Shown here: one piece after another, positions 1-5,563 of the stretch
Layout: each line of letters begins with the position of its first letter
How positions within the stretch are numbered: the first letter of the stretch is position 1
DNA from: Clostridiales bacterium
GTDB taxonomy: Bacteria; Bacillota; Clostridia; Christensenellales; Aristaeellaceae
Direction: 5' to 3'
Length of the DNA stretch: 7,952 nucleotides
Assembly (NCBI GenBank): GCA_012513735.1
Contig: JAAZBR010000019.1
Location: forward strand, 1-7,952
Notes under the pieces: generated by a model
The model's input: only the letters and a program-made list of their open reading frames with translations
Told to the model about the DNA's origin: nothing
Database searches by the model: none
Translations under genes and position numbers: made by a program

Positions 1-1544
1 AGACCGCCGGGGCCCAGGGCGCTGAGGCGACGTTTGTGGGTCAGCTCTGCCAGGGGGTTGGGCTGATCCATAAACTGGGAGAGCTGGGAGGAACCGAAGA
101 ATTCCTTGATGGCGGCGGATACCGGTCGGATATTGATTAGGTCGCCGGGTTTGACGTCGTTGGCATCCTGAATTGCCATGCGCTCGCGCACCACACGCTC
201 CAGGCGGGACATGCCGATGCGGATCTGGTTTTGCAGCAACTCGCCTACGCTGCGCAGGCGACGGTTACCCAGATGGTCAATGTCGTCTATGGATCCCAGC
301 CCGTAGGGCAGGCCCAGCAGGTAGCTGATGGTGGCGATGATGTCGTCAATAATGATGTGCTTGGGTACCAGCAGGCTGGCATTCTCCCTCACAACACGCT
401 TCAGGTCATCTTCCGGGATGCCCTCGATCAGCTGCAGCAGGGTGGGCAGGTGCACCATTTCCAGCACCCCCACTTCCTTGGGGTCAAAGGGCAGGTACTC
501 GCTGGCATCAGCAAAGTTGTTGCCTACCACCTTGTGTACCTTGTCCTCCACCAGCACGTTGACGGCGTTGATGCCGGCATTCTGGATGGCAAGGGCGGCA
601 TCCGCGCTGATCAGACTGCCCTTTTTTGCCAGAACTTCGCCGGTGCGGGGATCGACGATGTCTTCCGCGGATACCGCATCCTTGATGCGGGCGCTGACAC
701 CCAACTTCTTATTATATTTGTAGCGGCCCACGCGCATCAGGTCGTAGCGCTTGGGATCAAAGAACAGGTTGTGCAGCAAAATGCGCGCGCCATCCTCCGT
801 CGGTGGTTCGCCCGGCTTCTGGCGGCGATAAATTTCCAACAGCGCGTCGGTCTGGGACTTGATGTTGGCATCGCTGCGGGCAATGGTGGTGAGCAGACGC
901 TCATCTTCGCCCAGCAGGTCGATTAGCTGCTGATCGGTGCCATAGCCCAGCGCGCGCAGTATAATGGTGATAGGTAGCTTGCGGGCACGATCGATGCGTA
1001 CCCACAGGCAGTCGTTGGAGTCGGTTTCATATTCAATCCAGGCACCGCGGTTGGGAATCACCTGGGCGGCAAACAGGGCCTTGCCGGCCTTGTCAATTTC
1101 CTTGGAATAGTAGGCCCCGGGGGAACGCACGAGCTGGCTGACGATCACCCGCTCGGCTCCGTTGATAATAAAGGTACCGTGCTCGGTCATCAGAGGAAAG
1201 TCGCCCATGAAGACATCCGTTTCCTTGATTTCGCCGGTCTCCCTGTTTTTCAGCCGGACGAAAACCTTCAGCGGTGCGGCATAGGTCAGGTCGCGCTCCT
1301 TGCAGCGCTCCACAGAGTTTTTGGGTGTCTTGTCAAGCGTGTAATCGACGAATTCCAGGATCAGGTTCTCGCTGTAGTCCATGATCGGGGACACGTCTGC
1401 CAACACTTCCCGGAAATCCTCTTCCAGGAATCTGCGATAGGAGTTCTTCTGAACCTCTATCAGGTTGGGCATGTCCAGCACCTCGTCGATGCGCGAGAAG
1501 CTCTGGCGTGTACGCAGCTTCCCCATTTGAACCTCGTGCACCAT
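1..1544 (-). CDS. rpoB: DNA-directed RNA polymerase subunit beta, N-terminal part (3' end cut by window edge)
   Basis: Catalytic beta subunit of RNA polymerase, which with beta' forms the active-site cleft in the cytoplasm. The frame is open from ATG at 1544 to the left edge, giving 514 complete codons of an expected roughly 1,150-1,250. The translation begins [19 protein letters not shown] and aligns with the Bacillus RpoB N-terminus. Family landmarks follow in order: a PNLIE segment, the [21 protein letters not shown] block, [20 protein letters not shown], and the rifampicin cluster at residues 484-514. Residues equivalent to E. coli Q513, D516, H526 and S531 are Q490, D493, H503 and S508, all wild type, so rifampicin sensitivity is predicted. 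The ATG at 1544 is preferred because an SD (AGGGGTGAT, 1560-1552) sits 7 bases upstream and the N-terminal length fits; an in-frame ATG at 1526 also has a GAGG. It is divergent from the caspase-like gene, not downstream of rplL. Identity is certain; only the 3' half is unseen. Confidence 0.99.
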   Translation of the reverse strand, partial: MVHEVQMGKLRTRQSFSRIDEVLDMPNLIEVQKNSYRRFLEEDFREVLADVSPIMDYSENLILEFVDYTLDKTPKNSVERCKERDLTYAAPLKVFVRLKNRETGEIKETDVFMGDFPLMTEHGTFIINGAERVIVSQLVRSPGAYYSKEIDKAGKALFAAQVIPNRGAWIEYETDSNDCLWVRIDRARKLPITIILRALGYGTDQQLIDLLGEDERLLTTIARSDANIKSQTDALLEIYRRQKPGEPPTEDGARILLHNLFFDPKRYDLMRVGRYKYNKKLGVSARIKDAVSAEDIVDPRTGEVLAKKGSLISADAALAIQNAGINAVNVLVEDKVHKVVGNNFADASEYLPFDPKEVGVLEMVHLPTLLQLIEGIPEDDLKRVVRENASLLVPKHIIIDDIIATISYLLGLPYGLGSIDDIDHLGNRRLRSVGELLQNQIRIGMSRLERVVRERMAIQDANDVKPGDLINIRPVSAAIKEFFGSSQLSQFMDQPNPLAELTHKRRLSALGPGG

Positions 1545-1551
1545 AAAAGCT

Positions 1552-1597
1552 ATCACCCCTCCAATGCTGCCCGGATGCAAGCGATTGGAAGGGTGAT
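1552..1597 (-). promoter_or_regulatory. rpoB leader hairpin sequestering the Shine-Dalgarno
   Basis: In the rpoB mRNA, ATCACCCTTCCAAT (1597-1584) can pair with ATTGGAGGGGTGAT (1565-1552) over 14 consecutive positions with one G-U wobble (1590 with 1559). The 18-base loop (1583-1566) can itself form a small stem: GCTTGC with GCAGC, one bulged base, around an ATCCGG loop. The 3' arm contains the whole SD (AGGGGTGAT, 1560-1552) of the ATG at 1544, so the folded form would block ribosome loading. The pairing is read directly from sequence. The regulatory role is inferred. It matches no leader family that I recognise. Confidence 0.7.
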
Positions 1598-1629
1598 CTG
1601 TACCAAAAGGGCACAAGCCCCCACCCTCC
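1587..1629 (-). promoter_or_regulatory. Possible alternative (anti-sequestering) pairing in the rpoB leader
   Basis: GGAGGGTG (1629-1622), early in the leader, resembles the rpoB SD. It can pair with CACCCTTCC (1595-1587) through eight base pairs with one bulged U. CACCCTTCC is the core of the 5' arm of the SD-blocking hairpin, so the two pairings exclude each other, as in a two-state switch. A small GGGC-TTGT-GCCC hairpin (1620-1609) lies between the two strands and would be compatible with this fold. The pairing is visible; whether it forms is inference. Confidence 0.4.
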
Positions 1630-1657
1630 GTACCTTGCGATACCGATGCAATCATAA

Positions 1658-1686
1658 ACTATAGCACCAATGCACAAGGGTGTCAA
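1658..1686 (-). promoter_or_regulatory. Sigma-A-type promoter P2 for rpoB (proximal)
   Basis: On the minus strand TTGACA (1686-1681) is followed by a 17-base spacer and TATAGT (1663-1658). This is a perfect -35 and a near-consensus -10. Transcription would start near 1651, giving an rpoB leader of about 107 bases. It is the best promoter match in the window, as expected for a highly expressed core gene. Confidence 0.9.
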
Positions 1687-1696
1687 GGATCAAAGC

Positions 1697-1725
1697 ATTT
1701 TACTATGCATCGGGCAAATTATCAA
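1697..1725 (-). promoter_or_regulatory. Sigma-A-type promoter P1 for rpoB (distal)
   Basis: On the minus strand TTGATA (1725-1720), a 17-base spacer and TAAAAT (1702-1697) form a second promoter 39 bases upstream of P2. Each has one mismatch to the consensus hexamers. Transcription would start near 1690. The sequence AAATGCTT occurs at both promoters, 31 bases apart (1731-1724 and 1700-1693). This could reflect duplication or a repeated regulator site, but it is short. Confidence 0.75.
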
Positions 1726-1748
1726 GCATTTGTTTTTGGGGATGACGG

Positions 1749-1778
1749 AACCTGGGTTTTGGCAGGAATTCCCAGGTT
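1749..1778. repeat. 8-bp inverted repeat in the rpoB / caspase divergent region
   Basis: AACCTGGG (1749-1756) and CCCAGGTT (1771-1778) are perfect inverted copies separated by 14 bases. The site lies upstream of both the rpoB distal -35 (1725) and the caspase-gene -35 (1810), about 30 bp from the latter. That position suits an operator or activator site serving one or both genes. A GGAATTCC palindrome (1765-1772) overlaps its right arm. No T-run follows on either strand, so it does not look like a terminator. No regulator family is recognised. Confidence 0.45.
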
Positions 1779-1809
1779 GTAACAATTGCGTTGGGCACGG
1801 GCAGCCGCG

Positions 1810-1838
1810 TTGAAGCGTGCTTTCAGCTGTGTTATGCT
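1810..1838 (+). promoter_or_regulatory. Sigma-A-type promoter for the caspase-like gene
   Basis: TTGAAG (1810-1815), a 17-base spacer and TATGCT (1833-1838) with an extended -10 TG (1830-1831). Transcription would start near 1845, 28 bases before the GTG start at 1873. This excludes the upstream in-frame ATG at 1786 and the ATG at 1834, which lies inside the -10, as starts for this transcript. Confidence 0.7.
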
Positions 1839-1872
1839 GAGACTGAAATACGAAGGCAGGAAAGGGGGAGGC

Positions 1873-3345
1873 GTGTACAGGCAGCTGCTGGCGTATCTGA
1901 CCGCGCTGATGCTCACCCTGGGCCCCGTTGGCCCGTTCCCCGGCGCCTCCGGCGCTGAGGGACAGCGGCGCGCGCTGCTGCTGGGTGTGGATCAGTTTGT
2001 CAGCCAGCCCAGCACATCCCCTACAGCGCTGAGCAACCTGTCCCGGCTGGAGTGGGTGCTGCGCCAGGATGCGGGAGGCTACGCCCGTATCACTACCCGT
2101 CACAATCTGGTCCTTGGGGCAGAGGACTTCATTGCCCTTGTCAAGGAGGCCTTCTCCGGCGCTCAGCCGGGCGACCTATCCTTTTTCTACATCACCACCC
2201 ATGGCTTGTATACAGAGGGGGAGGACCCCATGTCTTTCTCCCTGCTGCTCAGCGATGGTGAGAAGGAATATGCCCTCACCGCCGGAGAACTGTATGCGGC
2301 ATTGGCGCCGCTGCCCGGGCATAAGCTGCTGATCATTGATGCCTGCAACTCCGGTGCCCTGATTGACCGGGGGATGCCGGGCACTGGCCAGTGCTCCCTC
2401 TTTCTTGCCGGGGATTTTCACGTGCTGACCTCGGCGGGGGGGAGCGAACCCAGCTTCGTCTGGGAAACGGGTACAGGCAGCTATCGGGGCGGCAGCTATT
2501 TTGCCGATGCACTGCTCAATGGCATTGCGCCCTGGGGGCGCTATGGGGCTGACCAGAACCGGGATGGCATCATCACATTAAAGGAGCTTCACGCGTATCT
2601 GCTGGATCATTACGGCAGCTCCACTCCCCGGGTCTATCCGCTGAATGATGATCTGCCCGTTCTTTGCTATGACCAGAACCGCATGGCGGGGCAGGCACCT
2701 GCCATCGTGACCCAGGTGATGCTGGAGCAGCGGGTGCTCACACCCGCCCAGCGGGAGCTGGCCTTTTCCTATACGCTGCATATGCCGACACGGCTGGCCT
2801 ATCAGCTTGTATACCACCGGGAAGAACAGTGGCAGTTCGCCGAAGCCCAGGTGTTCACCGGTGATCTGGATGACCGCATTCCCGGGCGCAAGGAAAAAAA
2901 CCTGCTGTTGGACGGACAGCAGGGCGATGCCTCCGGCTATGTGCTGCTGATGATCATTGCCTATGATGAGGACAGCGCAACCCCTCAGGCTGAGGCCCTG
3001 TTGCTGGTGGAGCCGGCCAGGGGCAATCCGCAGCTGGCTGTGGAAGTGGGCACACTTACCTTTGCACCCCGGCAGGGACAGGAAATGCCCCTGATGCTGC
3101 GCCATGCCTTCCCTCTGCGGCTGACGGTGCATATTCTGGATGAGGCGAACAGGGTGGTTGCCACTTTACTTGGCGACCAGCCCACCCGGCCCGAGCACCT
3201 GCCGGGCGGCGGCAGCCAGCTTTATTGGGATGGACGGCTGCAGAACGGGCGGCCTGCTACGCCCGGCAGGTACAGAGCCCGGGTGAGCGCCATGCTGGAC
3301 GGCCGGCGTTATACTGCTATCAGCAGCGCTTTTTTTCTGGAGTAA
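1873..3345 (+). CDS. Secreted caspase-like (clan CD, C14-type) peptidase with FlgD-type Ig-like C-terminus
   Basis: Predicted exported cysteine peptidase of the caspase/metacaspase fold, 490 residues. The GTG start is chosen because AAAGGGGGAGG lies just upstream and it directly yields a signal peptide: a Leu-rich core at residues 5-16 and a likely cleavage after A28 (GASGA). The caspase domain spans about residues 31-265. The catalytic His is H110 in YITTHG; the catalytic Cys is C158 in LLIIDACNSG, the DxCxSG signature. Residues 227-238 form a textbook 12-position EF-hand loop (D, N and D at 1, 3 and 5, G at 6, E at 12), suggesting calcium binding. Residues 265-385 look like a beta-rich module of unknown type. 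Residues 388-490 resemble the FlgD Ig-like fold, with W452-D-G and PGRY motifs. Both catalytic residues are intact, so it could be active, but substrate and self-processing site are unknown. It is monocistronic, divergent from rpoB and convergent with cobO. Confidence is high for fold, moderate for export, none for biological role. Confidence 0.88.
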   Translation: MYRQLLAYLTALMLTLGPVGPFPGASGAEGQRRALLLGVDQFVSQPSTSPTALSNLSRLEWVLRQDAGGYARITTRHNLVLGAEDFIALVKEAFSGAQPGDLSFFYITTHGLYTEGEDPMSFSLLLSDGEKEYALTAGELYAALAPLPGHKLLIIDACNSGALIDRGMPGTGQCSLFLAGDFHVLTSAGGSEPSFVWETGTGSYRGGSYFADALLNGIAPWGRYGADQNRDGIITLKELHAYLLDHYGSSTPRVYPLNDDLPVLCYDQNRMAGQAPAIVTQVMLEQRVLTPAQRELAFSYTLHMPTRLAYQLVYHREEQWQFAEAQVFTGDLDDRIPGRKEKNLLLDGQQGDASGYVLLMIIAYDEDSATPQAEALLLVEPARGNPQLAVEVGTLTFAPRQGQEMPLMLRHAFPLRLTVHILDEANRVVATLLGDQPTRPEHLPGGGSQLYWDGRLQNGRPATPGRYRARVSAMLDGRRYTAISSAFFLE

Positions 3346-3353
3346 ACGAATAC

Positions 3354-3384
3354 CAGACGCATAGCCATTGGCAACATACGTCTG
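3354..3384. terminator. Candidate hairpin between convergent caspase-like gene and cobO
   Basis: CAGACGCAT (3354-3362) and ATACGTCTG (3376-3384) are inverted with one mismatch (3360/3378). The loop carries a smaller GCC-ATT-GGC hairpin. It occupies almost the whole 43-base gap between the two convergent stop codons, the usual place for a bidirectional terminator. Neither strand has a good U-run after the stem, so termination efficiency is doubtful. Confidence 0.4.
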
Positions 3385-3388
3385 TGTA

Positions 3389-3925
3389 TTACCACTCGAT
3401 CCCCTCCCGGGCGCCCACCCCTTCCTGGAAGGGGTGCCGGGTGGCGGCAATGGTACTGATGTAGTCGGCCATCTCCACCAGGCGGCCCGCAGCGCCGCGC
3501 CCGGTGACAGCCACCTCCCCGTATTGAAGACCAGTTTGTACCAAGGAAACGGCCAGATCTTCGGGGATCAGGCGCTGGGACAGGGCCACACACAGCTCAT
3601 CCAGCACGCACAGGTCGGGTTGCAGGCGGGCGATCTCTTCTTGCAGTTGCCGGGCACTCTGGGTTTGTTCCTTTTGCGTCAGGGCCAGGCCCTCCTCGTC
3701 CATCTGATAGGTGAACACCCGCATGGGGGCCATCTCAACGATGTGGGCGCCGGGCAGTTGCCGGAGGGCGGCCAGCTCGCCCGAGTTGGGCTGCTTCATG
3801 AACTGGGCAATCAGCACTTGCTTGCCGTGGCCCAGCATGCGCAGCGCCAGCCCCATGGCCGCTGATGTTTTTCCCTTGCCGTTGCCTGTGTAAATGTGCA
3901 GCTTGTGCTTTGCAGTGTTTTCCAT
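3389..3925 (-). CDS. cobO: Cob(I)yrinic acid a,c-diamide adenosyltransferase (CobO/BtuR family)
   Basis: Transfers the 5'-deoxyadenosyl group of ATP to the reduced cobalt of corrinoids, making adenosylcobalamin or its precursors in the cytoplasm. The 178-residue length matches the family. The P-loop GNGKGKT is at residues 14-20, an acidic pair D109-E110 follows a hydrophobic strand, and the C-terminus carries the family pattern TGRGA...LVEMADYIS...RHPFQEGVGAREGIE. The ATG at 3925 has an SD (AGGAAAGGAA) eight bases upstream. It is alone in its direction, with nrdR divergent 80 bases away. No cobalamin riboswitch fits in that gap. A TATTAT -10-like hexamer (3974-3969) exists on this strand but no convincing -35. 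Adenosylcobalamin is the cofactor of class II ribonucleotide reductase, which gives a possible link to nrdR; that link is inference. Family assignment is very secure; de novo synthesis versus salvage cannot be told. Confidence 0.95.
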   Translation of the reverse strand: MENTAKHKLHIYTGNGKGKTSAAMGLALRMLGHGKQVLIAQFMKQPNSGELAALRQLPGAHIVEMAPMRVFTYQMDEEGLALTQKEQTQSARQLQEEIARLQPDLCVLDELCVALSQRLIPEDLAVSLVQTGLQYGEVAVTGRGAAGRLVEMADYISTIAATRHPFQEGVGAREGIEW

Positions 3926-3941
3926 GCCTGATTTCCTTTCC

Positions 3942-3950
3942 TGTGGACAA
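3942..3950 (-). promoter_or_regulatory. DnaA-box-like 9-mer overlapping the nrdR promoter -35
   Basis: The minus strand reads TTGTCCACA. It differs by one base from the E. coli/Bacillus DnaA box TTATCCACA and equals the form commonly used in G+C-rich bacteria. It covers the nrdR -35 candidate (3944-3949) and lies in the cobO leader. DnaA is known to control ribonucleotide reductase genes in E. coli. A single site may be chance, although a 9-mer falling in an 80-base intergenic gap is improbable. Confidence 0.4.
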
Positions 3951-3973
3951 ATACTGTTTCATGCCGTTATAAT
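3944..3973 (+). promoter_or_regulatory. Sigma-A-type promoter for nrdR
   Basis: TGGACA (3944-3949), an 18-base spacer and a perfect TATAAT (3968-3973). The expected start near 3980 gives a 5' leader of about 26 bases before the ATG at 4006. The -10 overlaps a TATTAT on the opposite strand that could serve cobO, so the two divergent genes may compete for RNA polymerase. I looked for the 16-base NrdR-box palindrome here and found no convincing match. Confidence 0.7.
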
Positions 3974-4005
3974 AAACTACTATTGACGAAAAGAGATGAA
4001 AGCGT

Positions 4006-4482
4006 ATGAAGTGTCAGTTCTGCAACTCTGTTGACAGCCGCGTGGTGGATTCCCGCCCCACGGATGATGGTTCCAGCATCCGCAGGCGCCGGGAGTGCAG
4101 CAATTGCGGCAGGCGCTTCACCACCTATGAAAAGGTGGAGACTATTCAGCTCCTTGTTGTCAAGAAAGACCGCACCAGGGAGCTGTTTGACGCCGGTAAA
4201 ATCCGCTCCGGTATCATCCACGCCTGTCACAAGAGGCCGGTAGCTGCCCAGGAGATTGACCGCATCGTGGCTCAGGTGGAGCAGTTTGCCTACAACAGCA
4301 TGCAGCAGGAGATCACCACCCAGCAGATCGGCGAAATGGTGATGGAGGAGCTGCGCAAGCTGGATGAGGTGGCCTACATTCGCTTTGCCTCGGTATACCG
4401 CCAGTTCACCGATATTTCCACCTTCATGCATGAGCTGAAGCGTCTGATGAATGAGGACGCTGCTGTTCAGAGGGAAATCTGA
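4006..4482 (+). CDS. nrdR: Transcriptional repressor NrdR (ribonucleotide reductase regulator)
   Basis: Nucleotide-sensing repressor of ribonucleotide reductase operons: it binds ATP or dATP through an ATP-cone and represses when dATP is high. The 158 residues are full length. The N-terminal zinc ribbon has C3, C6, C31 and C34, with the family hallmark SRVVDSRPTDDG...IRRRREC followed by CGRRFTTYE. The ATP-cone occupies about residues 48-138 (KKDRTRELFDAGKI, HKRPV, and a region ending VAYIRFASVYRQF). The ATG is preceded only by a weak AAGAGATG; it is chosen because MKCxxC is the invariant family N-terminus. Its 3' end overlaps yfbR tail to tail by 16 bp, and cobO is divergent. No ribonucleotide reductase gene lies in the window, so its targets are elsewhere. 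Identity is very secure. Confidence 0.98.
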   Translation: MKCQFCNSVDSRVVDSRPTDDGSSIRRRRECSNCGRRFTTYEKVETIQLLVVKKDRTRELFDAGKIRSGIIHACHKRPVAAQEIDRIVAQVEQFAYNSMQQEITTQQIGEMVMEELRKLDEVAYIRFASVYRQFTDISTFMHELKRLMNEDAAVQREI

Positions 4483-5048
4483 TCCAGGGACATTCCGAAG
4501 CCAGGCACAAAATTACGCATAAAATCCTGTACTTCAGGCAGATCAATGGCATAGATGCTGGTCTGTATAGCTGCCTGTGCCTCGCGGAACTCGTGGTTTC
4601 CCACCTTGGTTTCCTCCAGACATTTTACATAGGCGCAGATGCGGTCCGCCGCTTTGACCAGCCGCCAGGCATCGCTGCTGCGGTCGGGCTCGATCAGGGG
4701 CTGATACTCCGGCAGCAAATCCTCCGGCAGCATGGTGAGCAGCCGCCGCCGGGCAACCTGCTCAATTTTGTGGTATTCGCTTTTAATGGCCGGGTTGTTG
4801 TGCTTGACGGGGGTGGGCAGGTCGCCTGTCAGCACCTCGCTGGCGTCATGGTATAGCGCCAGCGCCATCACATGCTCAGGCTGGTAGCTGCGGCCATAGC
4901 GCCGGTTGCCCAGCACAGCCATGGCATGGGCAATCATGGCGCACTGCATGGCATGCTCCATGTCGTTTTCCGGCAGGGTGTTGCGCATCAGCCCCCAGCG
5001 GGTGATGAAACGCATGCGGGACAGGTAGGCGAAAAAATGAAACGCCAT
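4467..5048 (-). CDS. yfbR: YfbR-type HD-domain 5'-deoxynucleotidase
   Basis: HD-superfamily phosphohydrolase that removes the 5'-phosphate of deoxynucleoside monophosphates, helping balance dNTP pools in the cytoplasm. The 193 residues are close to the 199 of E. coli YfbR and collinear with it. The metal and catalytic residues are all present: H32 (in MEH), H67-D68 (in YHDASEVLTGDLPTPVK), E71, D76 and D135 (in KAADRICAYVKCLEE). The substrate-contacting RW pair is R17-W18. The ATG at 5048 has AAGGA five bases upstream, inside the 8-base gap after the preceding stop, so it is the last gene of a four-gene operon and probably translationally coupled. Its final 16 bp overlap the end of nrdR on the other strand. 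Confidence is high for the family; exact substrate range is assumed from E. coli. Confidence 0.94.
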   Translation of the reverse strand: MAFHFFAYLSRMRFITRWGLMRNTLPENDMEHAMQCAMIAHAMAVLGNRRYGRSYQPEHVMALALYHDASEVLTGDLPTPVKHNNPAIKSEYHKIEQVARRRLLTMLPEDLLPEYQPLIEPDRSSDAWRLVKAADRICAYVKCLEETKVGNHEFREAQAAIQTSIYAIDLPEVQDFMRNFVPGFGMSLDQISL

Positions 5049-5056
5049 GGTTTTCC

Positions 5057-5563
5057 TTACTCCTGCGGGAGGGTGATCATCGTAGGCGCATGCCCGGTGG
5101 CGGGCAGGAAACGCTGAAAGAAATCATCAGTCTGCAGTTCCACGGTCAGGTGGTTGACGCAGGGATGGAACAGCAGCCGCTGCGGCTGCGTTATGACATC
5201 GTCCACCACCAACCGCACCTGATTTGCAGTGTCAAATATCAGCCCCAGGGGACTGACAGCACCGGGCAGCAAGCCCAGCATCTGGGGCAGCCTATCTTCG
5301 GGAGCGAAGCTCAGCCTGGAGACACCCAGCAGTTTGCTGACCACTGCCGTGCGGAAAGGCCGGTCATGCTGAAGCAGCATCAGGTAGAAGGCGGTCTGCT
5401 GACGGTTGCACAGGAACACATTTTTGCACATGGCGGCCTGTTGCCAGTCCACCCCTTCAATGTGCTGACAGGCCTCAATGGTCAGCATAGGCTCGTGGCG
5501 GTACAGGATATAGGGGATGGACAACTGCTGCAGATGCTGCAGCACCTCGTCACTTCTGTCCAC
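5057..5563 (-). CDS. Prolyl-tRNA editing protein (YbaK/PrdX, ProXp-ala-type trans-editing deacylase)
   Basis: Free-standing trans-editing factor that probably hydrolyses mischarged aminoacyl-tRNA-Pro, typically Ala-tRNA-Pro. The 168 residues carry the family pattern: a YRHEPMLTIEA strand, then K47-N48 in MCKNVFLCNR (the catalytic-type Lys), PFRTAVVSKLLGVSRLSFA, PGAVSPLGLIFD, FHPCVN, and a C-terminal ATGHAPTMI (the GHxP loop). The GTG at 5563 is chosen because AAGGAG lies eight bases upstream. An in-frame ATG at 5581 would place that SD inside the gene and add residues unlike the family. The start overlaps the rarA stop by 14 bases, implying translational coupling, and yfbR follows after 8 bases. 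In some clostridia the homologue PrdX sits by the D-proline reductase genes; no such genes are present here. Subfamily specificity (Ala versus Cys) is inferred from motifs only. Confidence 0.9.
   Translation of the reverse strand: MDRSDEVLQHLQQLSIPYILYRHEPMLTIEACQHIEGVDWQQAAMCKNVFLCNRQQTAFYLMLLQHDRPFRTAVVSKLLGVSRLSFAPEDRLPQMLGLLPGAVSPLGLIFDTANQVRLVVDDVITQPQRLLFHPCVNHLTVELQTDDFFQRFLPATGHAPTMITLPQE

Noticed and set aside
231..926. Long plus-strand open frames over 231-1664
   Set aside because: They lie antisense to rpoB, whose frame is continuous and conserved. The plus-strand translations are low-complexity Gln/Val/His-rich strings typical of antisense shadows, with no SD.
1605..1620. GGGC-TTGT-GCCC-TTTT as an intrinsic terminator or attenuator in the rpoB leader
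   Set aside because: A four-pair stem with only four U residues is too weak by itself. It is kept only as part of the alternative leader fold.
1544..1655. In-frame upstream ATG (1655) that would lengthen RpoB by 37 residues
   Set aside because: It lies at or before the expected P2 transcription start, has no SD, encodes residues unlike any RpoB N-terminus, and would put the hairpin inside the gene.
1786..1872. ATG at 1786 (or 1834) as start of the caspase-like gene
   Set aside because: Both precede or overlap the promoter -10, lack an SD, and would hide the signal peptide behind an unrelated N-terminal stretch.
3926..4005. NrdR box or cobalamin riboswitch between cobO and nrdR
   Set aside because: No 16-base NrdR-box dyad is recognisable, and the 80-base gap is too short for a cobalamin riboswitch, with no B12-box-like sequence seen.
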